DNA from: DASVHS01 sp036390755
GTDB lineage: Bacteria; Acidobacteriota; Thermoanaerobaculia; Gp7-AA8
Reading direction: 5' to 3'
Assembly (NCBI GenBank): GCA_036390755.1
Contig: DASWBH010000037.1
Location: 1-64,000, forward strand
DNA length: 64,000 nucleotides
The position numbers were made by a program, and so were the translations under genes. The notes beneath the pieces were generated by a model. It was not told the origin of the DNA and searched no databases. It saw nothing but the letters and a program-made list of their open reading frames with translations. This document shows positions 1 through 8,491 of this stretch, one piece after another; the first letter of the stretch is position 1; every line of letters begins with the position of its first letter.

Positions 1-801
1 GACGACGGCGATGACATGAGAGCCACCGACTGCAGCGCTCTGCGCGTTCGCTTCGACGGCGACCGGGTTCCGGTCGTCTCCGAGAACGTCGCCGTCGGAA
101 ACGTCAGCTCGCTGCGCGTGCGCAGCGGGAACAACGGAGGCGTCCGCGTGATCGGCACGACCGGTCGCGGCTATTCGGTCACGGCGTGCAAGGCGGCGGC
201 GAGCGGGATCGACGCCGGTCAGATCCACACGGCGTTCGACGGCAGCGAAGTCTCGGCGACCGGCCCGGAGAACGACGACTGGCTGGTCTACTTCATCGTG
301 CAGACGCCGTCGAACGCGACGCTCGACGTGACGGCCTCCAACGGGCCGATCAGCGTTGCCGATTTCTCCGGGAACCTGACCGCGCACGCGCATAACGGGC
401 CGGTCGGGCTGAAGAATTCGTCCGGCACGATCGACGCCTCGACGATCAACGGCCCCATCTCGATCGAGGGCGGCAACGGAAACGTGAAGCTTACGGCGAG
501 CAACGGTCCGCTGTCGGTGAAGCTCGACGGCACGACGTGGCAGGGCGGCAGTCTCGACGGCTCGACGAAGAACGGACCGGTCTCGCTGCGCATGCCGCGC
601 GGCTACCTGTCCGGTGTCGTCGTCGAATCGCTCGGCCATGGACCGGTGAGCTGCCGCGCCGAAGGCTGCGCACAGGCGCGGCTGCCCGCGAACGACGACC
701 GCGACGACGACATGCCGCGGCGCATCGAGCTCGGCTCCGGCGCGGCGGCCGTGCATCTGACGACGGTGAACGGGCCGGTGAGCGTGAAGGATCGGGATTA
801 G
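1..801 (+). CDS. DUF4097-like putative adhesin, 5' end outside the window
   Basis: The reading frame is open from base 1, with an aspartate-rich stretch before the first ATG at 16, so the gene very probably begins upstream. The protein carries at least six NGP-containing units (xxNGPI/VSV spacing of about 20-25 residues) typical of the beta-helical DUF4097 family, in which each turn repeats a short Asn-Gly-Pro motif. The family is usually extracytoplasmic, but the signal region is not in view. The exact function is unknown and 'adhesin' is only the family name. The stop codon lies at the edge of a heptamer repeat cluster. Confidence 0.75.
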   Translation, partial: DDGDDMRATDCSALRVRFDGDRVPVVSENVAVGNVSSLRVRSGNNGGVRVIGTTGRGYSVTACKAAASGIDAGQIHTAFDGSEVSATGPENDDWLVYFIVQTPSNATLDVTASNGPISVADFSGNLTAHAHNGPVGLKNSSGTIDASTINGPISIEGGNGNVKLTASNGPLSVKLDGTTWQGGSLDGSTKNGPVSLRMPRGYLSGVVVESLGHGPVSCRAEGCAQARLPANDDRDDDMPRRIELGSGAAAVHLTTVNGPVSVKDRD

Positions 802-891
802 GGGTTAGGAGTTCGGGGTTCGGAGTTCGCGTCCGAATCCCGAACTCCGAACAGCGAACCCCGAACTCCGAATCCCGACCCCCGAATCCCC
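801..891. repeat. Heptamer quasi-palindrome, locus A
   Basis: Thirteen consecutive 7-bp units: left arm GGGGTTA, GGAGTTC, GGGGTTC, GGAGTTC; spacer unit GCGTCCG; right arm of AATCCCG/AACTCCG/AACCCCG-type units complementary to the left arm. The phase of 7 is unbroken across the whole stretch. It sits between two co-directional genes and could fold as a long imperfect hairpin that terminates the upstream gene. Confidence 0.85.
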
Positions 892-892
892 T

Positions 893-898
893 ACAATC
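893..898 (+). promoter_or_regulatory. Possible -10 box (TACAAT) of a leaderless permease gene
   Basis: TACAAT ends 5 bases before the GTG start of the permease, with no Shine-Dalgarno sequence between. This spacing would place the transcription start at or next to the start codon. The reading is inferred from spacing only. Confidence 0.35.
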
Positions 899-903
899 CC
901 GAC

Positions 904-2244
904 GTGCCTCCCGAAGCACAGCCCGGCAGACGCAAGCTCCTGACGGTGCTCGGCGTTACGTTCGGGATTGCCGTGATGGTCGGCAATACGATCGGTGCCG
1001 GGATTCTCCGGTCGCCGGGCTCCATCGCCGGTTATCTCCCGGAATTCTGGCCTTACATCGCGGTCTGGGTGATCGGCGCGGTCTACGCGTTCCTCGGCGC
1101 CAACGCGCTCGCCGAGCTCGGGACGATGGTTCCCCGCTCGGGCGGTCAGTACGTCTTCGTCCGGTACGCGCTCGGCGACTACGCCGGCTTCATCGTCGGA
1201 TGGAGCGACTGGATTTCGACGTGCGGCACCGCGGCGCTCGTGTCGATCCTGTTCGGCGAATACGCGGTCGGCCTCGTTCCCGAGCTGCGCACGCAACTTC
1301 TCGTGGCGCTGATGCTCATCGCCGTCCTCACCGTCATCAACTGGTTCGGCGTCCGTCTCGGCGGCGGGACGCAGACGCTCACGAGCGTGCTGAAAGCCGC
1401 CGTGCTGCTCGTGCTGATCGTGGCGTGTTTCGCGCTCGGAACGCAGAACCCGTTGCAGAGGACGATGCAGGTGGAGCGTGAGACATCGCTCCTGCTCGCG
1501 CTCGTCCTCTCGCTGCAAGGCGTGATCTACACGTACGACGGATGGAGCGCGCCGATCTACTTCAGCGAGGAGATCAAGGACCACGGCCGGAATCTGCCGC
1601 GCTCGATGTTCGGCGGCCTCATCGCCGTGACGGTCATCTACCTGCTGATCAACGTCGCCTTCGCGTGCGTGGTCCCGCTGCCGACGCTGGCGGGGAAGAA
1701 CCTTGCCGCCGGCGCGGTCGCGGACCATATCTTCGGCATCCACGGCGATACGGTCGTGCGCGCGATCATGGTCGTGTCGCTCATCAGCGCGGTGAACGCG
1801 AGCCTGCTCATGGCGCCGCGCGTCCTGTTCGCGATGTCGAGCGACGGATTCTTCTGGCGCGGGGCGACCGAGGTGAATCGCGGTGGAACGCCTGATGTCG
1901 CGCTCCTCGTCAGCAGCATCCTCGCGGCGGCGTTCATCGTCACGGGGACGTTCGAGACGGTCATCGCCAAGCTTGCGTTTTTCTTCGTCGCGAACTACAC
2001 GCTCTCGTTCATGTCGCTCTTCGTGTTGCGCGTCCGCGAGCCGGACGCGGCGCGGCCCTACCGCGCGTGGGGACACCCGATCACCACGGGCGTCGCGTTC
2101 GTCGCGTCGGTGGCATTCCTGATCGGCGCGGTTGTCGTCGACGTGAAGAACAGCCTCTACTCGCTGGCGCTGCTCGCGCTGAGCATTCCGGTCTTCGCGA
2201 TCGTCAGGTCGTCCGGGCGGATCGAGCCGGTCGTGGGGAAATGA
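904..2244 (+). CDS. APC-superfamily amino acid permease
   Basis: A 446-residue integral membrane protein with about 12 hydrophobic segments, the expected size of an amino acid-polyamine-organocation transporter. The first helix contains the unwound glycine-rich signature GNTIGAGI (about residues 27-34) typical of the family. It probably exchanges or imports amino acids or amines across the inner membrane; the substrate cannot be read from the sequence. The start is GTG, chosen because it follows the heptamer cluster directly and precedes the first helix by a short basic tail. It is one base from the downstream Rieske oxygenase gene, so the two are almost certainly co-transcribed, which suggests an imported amine or amino acid is the oxygenase substrate. 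Confidence 0.85.
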   Translation: MPPEAQPGRRKLLTVLGVTFGIAVMVGNTIGAGILRSPGSIAGYLPEFWPYIAVWVIGAVYAFLGANALAELGTMVPRSGGQYVFVRYALGDYAGFIVGWSDWISTCGTAALVSILFGEYAVGLVPELRTQLLVALMLIAVLTVINWFGVRLGGGTQTLTSVLKAAVLLVLIVACFALGTQNPLQRTMQVERETSLLLALVLSLQGVIYTYDGWSAPIYFSEEIKDHGRNLPRSMFGGLIAVTVIYLLINVAFACVVPLPTLAGKNLAAGAVADHIFGIHGDTVVRAIMVVSLISAVNASLLMAPRVLFAMSSDGFFWRGATEVNRGGTPDVALLVSSILAAAFIVTGTFETVIAKLAFFFVANYTLSFMSLFVLRVREPDAARPYRAWGHPITTGVAFVASVAFLIGAVVVDVKNSLYSLALLALSIPVFAIVRSSGRIEPVVGK

Positions 2245-2245
2245 G

Positions 2246-3307
2246 ATGACCTTCCGCTTCGACCACCGGCTCGAATTCGCGTCGACGCTTCCGTCGAGCT
2301 GCTACATCGATCGCGCCGTGCTCGAACAGGAGCAGCGAAAGATCTTCGCGACGACGTGGCAGCTCGCCGGCCGCGCCGAACAGGTTCGCGAGCCCGGCCA
2401 GTACTTCACGGCCGCGCTCGCGGGCGAGCCGCTGCTGATCGTTCGCGGCAACGACAACGCGCTGCGCGCGATGTCGAACGTCTGCCGCCACCGCGCCGGT
2501 CCGGTTGCCAAAGGCGAAGGGAAGCGGCCCGTCCTTCAGTGCGGCTACCACGGCTGGACGTACTCGCTCGACGGCCGGCTGGCCGTCACGCCGGAGTTCG
2601 AAGGAGTCGAGTGCTTCGACCGCGCGTCGGTGGCACTGCCGCAGTTCCGGATCGACGAGTGGCACGGGCTGCTGTTCGTGAACCTCGATCCGGCCGCCGC
2701 ATCGCTCACTGAATTTCTCGGCGATCTGCCGCGCGACATGCCGCAGCACGATCACGGCGGCTTCCGCCTCGCGGCGAGCAAGCGATGGGAGCTCGACTGC
2801 AACTGGAAGGTCTACGTCGACAACTACCTCGAGGGTTACCACATCCCGATCGTGCATCCGGGACTCTTCCGCGAGCTCGATTATCCGAGCTACCGCACCG
2901 AGACGCGCACGAACTATTCGATCCAGTTCGCGCCGACGAAGCACGCGAACCGCATCCGCACGAGCGGCGGCCAAGACGAGGTGCGCTACTTCTGGATCTT
3001 TCCGAACCTCATGCTCAACGTCTACCCGGACAACTTCTCGACGAACCTCATCGTGCCACTCGGCCACGAGCGGACGCTGACGGTCTTCGAGTGGTTCTTC
3101 CGCGATCCGGACGACGAGAAGACGAAGCGCGACCTCGCCGAGACGATCGCCTTCAGCGACGAGATCCAGCTCGAAGACGTCGCCATCTGCGAAGCCGTCC
3201 AGCGCGGCCTGGCGTCATCGACCTACACGAGCGGCCGGTACTCGCCGCAGCGGGAAAATGGGGTCCATCATTTTCACTCGCTCTACGTTGAAGCGATGGG
3301 CCTGTGA
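2246..3307 (+). CDS. Rieske [2Fe-2S] oxygenase, ring-hydroxylating alpha-subunit type
   Basis: Rieske cluster ligands are visible as C80-x-H82 and C99-x2-H102 in an N-terminal domain. The catalytic domain contains DNYLEGYHIPIVH (D192, H199, H204), the mononuclear iron site of the family, and a later LEDVAICEAVQRG segment supplies the usual acidic ligand region. At 353 residues it is a short alpha subunit, resembling the choline/carnitine/glycine-betaine-type Rieske monooxygenases more than aromatic dioxygenases. No reductase or ferredoxin gene is nearby. Tight coupling to the amino acid permease supports a small amine or betaine substrate, but this is an inference. Confidence 0.85.
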   Translation: MTFRFDHRLEFASTLPSSCYIDRAVLEQEQRKIFATTWQLAGRAEQVREPGQYFTAALAGEPLLIVRGNDNALRAMSNVCRHRAGPVAKGEGKRPVLQCGYHGWTYSLDGRLAVTPEFEGVECFDRASVALPQFRIDEWHGLLFVNLDPAAASLTEFLGDLPRDMPQHDHGGFRLAASKRWELDCNWKVYVDNYLEGYHIPIVHPGLFRELDYPSYRTETRTNYSIQFAPTKHANRIRTSGGQDEVRYFWIFPNLMLNVYPDNFSTNLIVPLGHERTLTVFEWFFRDPDDEKTKRDLAETIAFSDEIQLEDVAICEAVQRGLASSTYTSGRYSPQRENGVHHFHSLYVEAMGL

Positions 3308-3383
3308 GTTAGTGGCTGGTGACTGGTTGCTAGTCGCTGAACGATCCATCCGCGACTAGCAACTAACAACCAGCAACCAACAC
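3308..3383. repeat. Heptamer quasi-palindrome, locus B
   Basis: Left arm units GTTAGTG, GCTGGTG, ACTGGTT, GCTAGTC; right arm GACTAGC, AACTAAC, AACCAGC, AACCAAC, which is closely complementary to the left. It starts immediately after the oxygenase stop codon and precedes the PAS-GGDEF-EAL gene. It is a probable terminator hairpin by position. Confidence 0.8.
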
Positions 3384-3401
3384 CGTACACTTGAACCCGC
3401 A

Positions 3402-5180
3402 ATGGTCTCCTTCGAGATCCTCGGCTCGATCGCGCTGCTCTTTGTCGCGATCTACATCGTGTACCGGCAGATCGCTGCCGCGCGGGCCGAGCGCGCGCTC
3501 CGCGAGACCAACCAGTTCGCGGCGGAGATCATCGAGAACGCCGGCGAAGGAATCGTCGTCTACGACAGCCAGCTTCGCTATCTCCTCTGGAACCGGTTCA
3601 TGGAGGACCTCACCGGCGTACCGGCGGAGGATGTGATCGGAAAGCATGCGATGGATCTGTTCCCGCACATCCGCGAGCAGCACGTCGACGATCTGCTGCG
3701 CCGGGCGATGGAAGGGCAGACCGTCTCGTCGCCCGACATCCACTACTTCGTCCCCGGCTCGAGCCGCCGCGGCTGGGTCTCGGCGGTCTATCGCCCGCAT
3801 TACGACGCCAGCGGCAACATCGTCGGCGTCATCGGCCTCATTCGCGACATCACGATGCGGAAGGCGGCCGAGCAGCAGATCGAGTATCAGGCGTACCACG
3901 ACTCGTTGACCGGTCTGGCGAACCGGCGTCTGTTCCAGGAGCACCTCACGCTCGCGCTGGCGCTGGCGCAGCGCCGGCGGAAGCTCGTCGGCGTGCTCTT
4001 CCTCGACCTCGACCACTTCAAAGTCGTCAACGACTCCCTCGGGCACAGCGTCGGCGATGACCTGCTCAAGCAGATCGCCGTCCGGCTGAAAGCGACCGTG
4101 CGCGAAGGCGACACGGTCGCGCGCGTCGGCGGCGACGAGTTCACGATCGTCCTGCAGGACCTGCAGCGCAAGGACGACGCTGCGCTCGTCGCCGAGAAGG
4201 TGCTGCGCACGATCGCGCAGCCGGCAGAGGTCGCGGGGAAGCGGATCTACGTGACGACCAGCATCGGCATCACGACGTTCCCCGATGACGGCGAAGACGC
4301 GGAGACACTGCTCAAAAACGCCGACAACGCGATGTACAGCGCGAAAGCGCAGGGGCGGAACACGTACCACATGTCGACGCAGGAGCTGAGCCGCTCGGTG
4401 CAGGAGCGCATGTCGCTCGAGAGCGCGCTGCACCTGGCCATGGAGCGCGAGGAGTTCGAGCTCGTCTATCAGCCGCAGATCGACCTGCGGACGATGAAGA
4501 TCGCCGGCATGGAGGCCCTGCTGCGCTGGCGTCATCCCGATCGAGGCCTGATCTCACCCGGCGACTTCATCTCCGTGGCCGAGGATCGCGGCTACATCGT
4601 GTTGATCGGCGACTGGGTTCTGCGCACCGCGTGTCTGCAGGCGCGCTCTCTGCGCGATCGCGGGCACGGTTCGGTGAGAGTGGCGGTGAATCTGTCGGCG
4701 CGACAGTTCCGCGAGCTCTCGCTCGTCGCACGCGTCGAGGCGGCGATCGCCGCGGCGAAAATCGATCCGCATGTCCTCGAGCTCGAGATCACCGAGAGCG
4801 TCGCGGTGGAGAACGTCGATCTGACGCTGGCGGTGCTCAAGCAATTGCGGGAGCTCGGCATCTCGATCGCGATTGACGACTTCGGCACGGGCCACTCCGC
4901 GCTCAGTTACCTGAAACGCTTCCCGATCGACACGTTGAAGATCGATCGCAGTTTCATCTCCGATCTGCCCGCGCCGGCCGACGCGGCGATCGTTCGCGCG
5001 GTCATCCAGCTTGCCGCGGGCCTGAAGCTGCGCGTCGTCGCGGAAGGTGTCGAGAGGAAGGAGCAGCTCGACTTTCTCATCGAGAACGGCTGCGCCGAAG
5101 TGCAGGGGTTTTACTTTGGTGCGCCGATCAGGGAGGAGAATGTTGAGGAATTGTGGACTAAGGCGGTGGTCGTGGAGTAG
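3402..5180 (+). CDS. Membrane-anchored PAS-GGDEF-EAL cyclic-di-GMP enzyme
   Basis: 592 residues in the order: N-terminal membrane segment (about 4-22), PAS domain (about 38-150), GGDEF domain (about 165-325) and EAL domain (about 335-580). The GGDEF signature is intact at 243-247, with an RxxD inhibitory I-site (R234-D237) exactly five residues before it, so diguanylate cyclase activity with product inhibition is expected. The EAL domain keeps E371 in MEALLRW, plus the ELEITES, DDFGTGHSAL, KIDRSFI and AEGVER motifs needed for phosphodiesterase activity. Both activities therefore look possible, switched by the PAS domain. The gene stands alone, bounded by heptamer clusters on both sides. Confidence 0.93.
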   Translation: MVSFEILGSIALLFVAIYIVYRQIAAARAERALRETNQFAAEIIENAGEGIVVYDSQLRYLLWNRFMEDLTGVPAEDVIGKHAMDLFPHIREQHVDDLLRRAMEGQTVSSPDIHYFVPGSSRRGWVSAVYRPHYDASGNIVGVIGLIRDITMRKAAEQQIEYQAYHDSLTGLANRRLFQEHLTLALALAQRRRKLVGVLFLDLDHFKVVNDSLGHSVGDDLLKQIAVRLKATVREGDTVARVGGDEFTIVLQDLQRKDDAALVAEKVLRTIAQPAEVAGKRIYVTTSIGITTFPDDGEDAETLLKNADNAMYSAKAQGRNTYHMSTQELSRSVQERMSLESALHLAMEREEFELVYQPQIDLRTMKIAGMEALLRWRHPDRGLISPGDFISVAEDRGYIVLIGDWVLRTACLQARSLRDRGHGSVRVAVNLSARQFRELSLVARVEAAIAAAKIDPHVLELEITESVAVENVDLTLAVLKQLRELGISIAIDDFGTGHSALSYLKRFPIDTLKIDRSFISDLPAPADAAIVRAVIQLAAGLKLRVVAEGVERKEQLDFLIENGCAEVQGFYFGAPIREENVEELWTKAVVVE

Positions 5181-5229
5181 CGGCCAGCCCTGCTACACCG
5201 GCACCGATGACGATGACGTCAAACCGCAA
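5158..5229 (-). pseudogene. Remnant of an FAD/NAD-binding flavoprotein N-terminus
   Basis: On the minus strand, just past the end of the GGDEF-EAL gene, a 23-codon frame opening at a TTG encodes a textbook Rossmann dinucleotide-binding fingerprint, DVIVIGAGVAGLAAT (GxGxxG), and then stops. The motif is too exact to be a likely accident. No flavoprotein continues from it, so this looks like the surviving head of a deleted oxidoreductase gene, with the deletion junction inside or next to the 3' end of the GGDEF-EAL gene. Confidence 0.5.
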
Positions 5230-5266
5230 TCGGAAAGAGGGGAGTGCGCGTTACGTGCCGGGAGGG

Positions 5267-5315
5267 AGTTGTCGGTTGTCGGTTGCCAGTCGTTGGCAAC
5301 CGTCACCCGGTAACT
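5267..5315. repeat. Heptamer cluster, locus C
   Basis: Units AGTTGTC, GGTTGTC, GGTTGCC, AGTCGTT, followed by GGCAACC, GTCACCC and GGTAACT. The right arm is only partly complementary. It abuts the stop codon of the small minus-strand gene, so it lies at the 3' side of both flanking genes and may act as a bidirectional terminator. Confidence 0.65.
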
Positions 5316-5538
5316 ACTCTCCGACGATCTCGCGCCACGGCAGTTTGCGAACTGCCATCACCTTTTCGTCGATCTCCACCTGCGTGGCCTTGTCGCCGAG
5401 CACACGACGCAGGTACTCGACTTCCGGCGAGACCAGTTTGTTGTGCTTGGGAAGGAGGCGGATCGCGGCGTTCTGGAGATTTCGTTCGGAAACGGTGATG
5501 AGCTTCGATGGTTTCTTGATCCTGATCATTTCGCTCAT
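5314..5538 (-). CDS. Small hypothetical protein (74 aa)
   Basis: Unrecognised basic protein beginning MSEMIRIKKPSKL; the start is an internal ATG chosen over an ATG six codons upstream because the upstream residues look non-conserved. It is rich in charged residues (SPEVEYLRRVLGDK, VEIDEKVMAVRKL), has no cysteine motif and no membrane segment, and looks like a compact helical cytosolic protein. No clear Shine-Dalgarno sequence is seen. It is oriented with the next small gene but separated by about 50 bases. Coding status is moderately supported by composition only. Confidence 0.4.
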   Translation of the reverse strand: MSEMIRIKKPSKLITVSERNLQNAAIRLLPKHNKLVSPEVEYLRRVLGDKATQVEIDEKVMAVRKLPWREIVGE

Positions 5539-5587
5539 AGTATGACCAACCGGCAATAGTGCCGAAACAATCCTATAGCAGAGTCAT

Positions 5588-5779
5588 TTACCTTTTTCGG
5601 GTGTTTGAGATCACACGTGCCGGTAGTGCGGAGCGAAACGCGAGCGTCTGTTGCACGAACTCGCGGCGCTCCGAAACGCATCCGCACAGCGCGCAGCGCA
5701 CGCCGTCGGGATGCGCGGCGCGCGAGTGGAGGCAGATCTCGCATTTCTTCGCAGGAGCGCTCATCTCCATGATCATCAT
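5588..5779 (-). CDS. Small putative zinc-ribbon protein (63 aa)
   Basis: A short protein with two CxxC pairs, CEIC near residue 13 and CALCGC near residue 30, spaced like a zinc ribbon or rubredoxin-like knuckle. The N-terminus is unclear because several ATG codons lie close together (MMIMEMSAPAKK), preceded by a TTG. It is divergently arranged from the AraC regulator across a gap of about 56 bases, so it could be that regulator's target, but nothing else supports this. No family name can be given. Confidence 0.45.
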   Translation of the reverse strand: MMIMEMSAPAKKCEICLHSRAAHPDGVRCALCGCVSERREFVQQTLAFRSALPARVISNTRKR

Positions 5780-5835
5780 CAAAAGCGATGCCTGCGCGGT
5801 CGTTTTCTCTTCCGCGTAGAATTTCGGACCTCCAG

Positions 5836-6720
5836 GTGAGCGACGAAGTCCTGATCAATCCGCCATCCGGACCGATCGGCGATCGCAACGCGATCCTCTC
5901 CGGCATCACGCGCTACTACGACGTGCGGCGATTCGCCGGCCCTCTGTCACTGAAGAGCGTCGTGCGCGGCCGGGCCACGTGGACGACGGGCGCCGGTAGC
6001 TTCGTCGTCGACCCCGGTGCCGCGCTGATCGTCCACGAAGGCGAGGAGTACGACATCGCCATCGATGCTCTGCAGCCGGTAGAGACTTTCTGCATTTTCT
6101 TCGCCCCTCGGTTCGTCGAGGACGCGCTCCAGTCCGCCACGACATCGAGCGCGGCGCTGCTCGACGCGCCACCGCCGGAGCGGCGGATCGAATTTCCCGA
6201 GCGCTTGCTGTACGCGCTGCCTGTCGTCGAGTCGCTCATCGCGGCGCACGGCTCGATGCGCGCCGGAGAGCCAGTCGCTGAAACGATCGCCGGCGTCGCC
6301 TCCGCGCTCGTTCACGCGGCGTGCGATGTCGACGCGCGCGTGGCGCGGCTGCCGGCGCTGCGCTCGTCGACGCGCGAGGAGCTGCGCCGCCGCATCGCGC
6401 GCGGCACTGATTACATTCACGCGAACATCGATCGCGCGCTGCCGCTCGCCGAAGTCGCGGGCGCAGCGTGCCTGTCGCCGTTTCACTTCCATCGCCTCTT
6501 CTCCGCGTTTCACGGCGAGCCGCCGCATCGCTACATCACGCGCGTGCGCCTGGCCCGGGCGTGTGCGCTGCTGCGCGGCGAGCGCAGCGTGACCGAGGTG
6601 GCGATGGAGTGCGGGTTCGAGAGCGTCGGCTCGTTCACGACGCTCTTCACGCGACGCTTCGGCCAGCCGCCGGCGCGATTTCGCAAGAATGAAGAAGCGG
6701 CCGCGTCGCGCGCTCACTAG
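5836..6720 (+). CDS. AraC-family transcriptional regulator
   Basis: The C-terminal 100 residues form the paired helix-turn-helix AraC domain: a first helix pair around LAEVAGAACLSPFHFHRLFSA and the conserved second HTH ending in VAMECGFESVGSFTTLFTRRFG, followed by the family's PARFR tail. The N-terminal part is beta-rich with a short HEGEEYDI segment, as expected for a cupin-like ligand-sensing domain. The GTG start at 5836 was chosen over the ATG at 5788 because the latter would leave almost no space for promoters of the divergent small gene. Effector and targets are unknown. The ankyrin gene follows immediately and is probably co-transcribed. Confidence 0.85.
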   Translation: MSDEVLINPPSGPIGDRNAILSGITRYYDVRRFAGPLSLKSVVRGRATWTTGAGSFVVDPGAALIVHEGEEYDIAIDALQPVETFCIFFAPRFVEDALQSATTSSAALLDAPPPERRIEFPERLLYALPVVESLIAAHGSMRAGEPVAETIAGVASALVHAACDVDARVARLPALRSSTREELRRRIARGTDYIHANIDRALPLAEVAGAACLSPFHFHRLFSAFHGEPPHRYITRVRLARACALLRGERSVTEVAMECGFESVGSFTTLFTRRFGQPPARFRKNEEAAASRAH

Positions 6721-6729
6721 GATGTGAGC

Positions 6730-7377
6730 ATGAACGAGCTATTCGAAGCGATCAGCCGCGGCGACGCGGCGAAGGTGCAGTCGATCCTCGACCGCGATCC
6801 CGCGCAGATCTCCTCGACCGAGAACAACACCACGCCGCTGCTGATGGCGCTCTATTGCGGGCAGAAGCACGTTGCCGATGTGCTCGCCGGCCGCGGCGCC
6901 CGCATCGGCTTCCCCGAGGCGTGCGCGATGGGAGACCTCGATCGAGTGCGATCGATGGCGGAGAAGGACCTCTCCCTCATCGACACCCGCAGCCCCGACG
7001 GCTTCCCGCCCCTCGGCCTGGCGATTTTCTTCCGGCACCCGCAGATCGCAAAACTCCTGATCGAGCGCGGAGCGGACGTGAACTCGGTCTCGACGAACAA
7101 GCAGCACGTCGCGCCGGTCCATGCGGCCGCGGCGGTGGGCGACGTCGCGATGATGAAGCTGCTGCTCGAGCGCGGCGCGAACGCGAACGCGAAGCAGGAG
7201 TCGGACTACACGCCACTGCACGAGGCGGCCGGACGCGGAAACACAGAGATGGCGCAGCTGCTCCTCGCGCACGGCGCCGACTTGCACGCGAAGGCGAGCG
7301 ACGGCTCGACGCCGGCGGATACAGCGGTGAAGCGGGGGCAGCCGGCCTTTGCGGAGTGGATTCGTACCGTCACGTAG
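6730..7377 (+). CDS. Ankyrin-repeat protein
   Basis: 215 residues consisting of about six ankyrin repeats: TPLLMALYCGQKHVADVLAGRG, the LGLAIFFRHPQIAKLLIERGADVN repeat, VHAAAAVGDVAMMKLLLERGAN, TPLHEAAGRGNTEMAQLLLAHGAD and a final capping repeat. No signal peptide or membrane segment, so it is a cytosolic protein-binding scaffold of unknown partner. The ATG start has an AGGA sequence at a good distance; a GTG two codons upstream is the alternative. The stop codon overlaps the 3' end of the convergent oxidoreductase gene. Confidence 0.85.
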   Translation: MNELFEAISRGDAAKVQSILDRDPAQISSTENNTTPLLMALYCGQKHVADVLAGRGARIGFPEACAMGDLDRVRSMAEKDLSLIDTRSPDGFPPLGLAIFFRHPQIAKLLIERGADVNSVSTNKQHVAPVHAAAAVGDVAMMKLLLERGANANAKQESDYTPLHEAAGRGNTEMAQLLLAHGADLHAKASDGSTPADTAVKRGQPAFAEWIRTVT

Positions 7378-8491
7378 TTGCTGGTTGCCGGTTGTCGGTG
7401 GTCGAGTGCAGCGGGATGTCCGGAAACGATCCTCGCGCGAAGAAGACGTGCTCGGCGACCGCGCGCATCAACGGCAGTCGCAGCATCGCGCACGCAAGCT
7501 CCATCGTCAGCGGGTGAGAGACCGCTGCCATCGCGCGGCGCATCCATCGGCGTGCGACGAAGCGCGCGCGGAAGCGCTCGCCGGAGTATCGCTGCAGGAC
7601 CGCTGGATCGCCGCTGTCGAGAAACTCCGCGACCACGTTGGCCGCGAACGCTGACAGTCGCATCGCGGCGTCCAGTCCGCCCGCGGTCAGCGGAGACACG
7701 GCGCCGGCTGCGTCGCCGACGAGCAGCGCGTGCGTGTTCGCGATTCTTCGCAGAATCCCGTTCACCGGAATCAGACCTCCGCGCCGTTCGAGCGCGCGGC
7801 CATGACGGAATCGCTCGCGGAACCGTGCGAGTGAGGCGACCGGGTCGAAGCGGCCGCGATAGCCGGCCAGGCCGATGTGCGCTTCCGTCCCGTCATCGAC
7901 GAGCCAGGCGATGTAGCCCGGTGCAAGCCGCGGATCGAGAAAGCAGTGCAGTGCCGGCGAACCGCCGCGGCTCGGCACCACGTCTTCGAGTCCGACGAGG
8001 AACTCGGAGTTGCGGTCGAGACCGAACGTGCGGGCGACGCGCGAGCGAGGTCCATCAGCCCCGACAGCGAATCGCGCGGAGATTCGCTCCGTGTGGCGGC
8101 CGCGTTCGACCGTGAACGTTGAACGCTCCGCGCTGACGAACTTCGTCGCCGGCATCCACCGCACGCCCGCACGCACGCACTGCTCGAGCATGTCGATGTA
8201 GATCCACGGCATGCGTCCGACGCGAAACTCGTCATGACCGGCGACGAGCCGGAGCGGACGTCCGGCCGGAGAGTAGAGCGTGACCTCGCGGATGGGCGGG
8301 CCGAGCTGCTCGCCGCGAATCGGAAAGTCCTCCCAGGTTTTGCGGACGAAGATGCCGGTCGTCTGAATCGCGTCGGTCACCGATGCCTTGCGGTCGACGA
8401 GCACGACGCGAGCGCCGCGGTGGGCGAGTCTGCGCGCGCACTGCAGTCCGGCCAGGCCGGCTCCGATGACGACCACATCCGATCTGTGCAT
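7370..8491 (-). CDS. FAD-dependent oxidoreductase, geranylgeranyl-reductase-like
   Basis: 373 residues starting with a dinucleotide-binding motif (DVVVIGAGLAGLQCARRLA, residues 5-23) and containing the second FAD motif LVGDAAGAVSPLTAGG, in which the GD contacts the flavin ribityl chain. The layout matches the geranylgeranyl reductase / p-hydroxybenzoate hydroxylase superfamily, so reduction or hydroxylation of a lipid-like or aromatic substrate is likely. It lies downstream of acpP and fabF on the same strand, hinting at a lipid role. The last dozen residues (HSTTDNRQPATT) are translated from the heptamer cluster at the 3' end, so the original stop has probably been replaced. Confidence 0.8.
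   Translation of the reverse strand: MHRSDVVVIGAGLAGLQCARRLAHRGARVVLVDRKASVTDAIQTTGIFVRKTWEDFPIRGEQLGPPIREVTLYSPAGRPLRLVAGHDEFRVGRMPWIYIDMLEQCVRAGVRWMPATKFVSAERSTFTVERGRHTERISARFAVGADGPRSRVARTFGLDRNSEFLVGLEDVVPSRGGSPALHCFLDPRLAPGYIAWLVDDGTEAHIGLAGYRGRFDPVASLARFRERFRHGRALERRGGLIPVNGILRRIANTHALLVGDAAGAVSPLTAGGLDAAMRLSAFAANVVAEFLDSGDPAVLQRYSGERFRARFVARRWMRRAMAAVSHPLTMELACAMLRLPLMRAVAEHVFFARGSFPDIPLHSTTDNRQPATT
7374..7404. repeat. Heptamer cluster, locus D (single arm)
   Basis: Four units GTAGTTG/CTGGTTG/CCGGTTG/TCGGTGG-type with period 7 and no complementary arm. It holds the ankyrin stop codon and encodes the C-terminal tail of the convergent oxidoreductase. Confidence 0.65.

Noticed and set aside
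805..2076. Long open frame antisense to the permease
   Set aside because: It is Arg/Asp/Glu/His-rich with no domain pattern, typical of antisense frames in GC-rich DNA; the permease on the other strand is clearly real.
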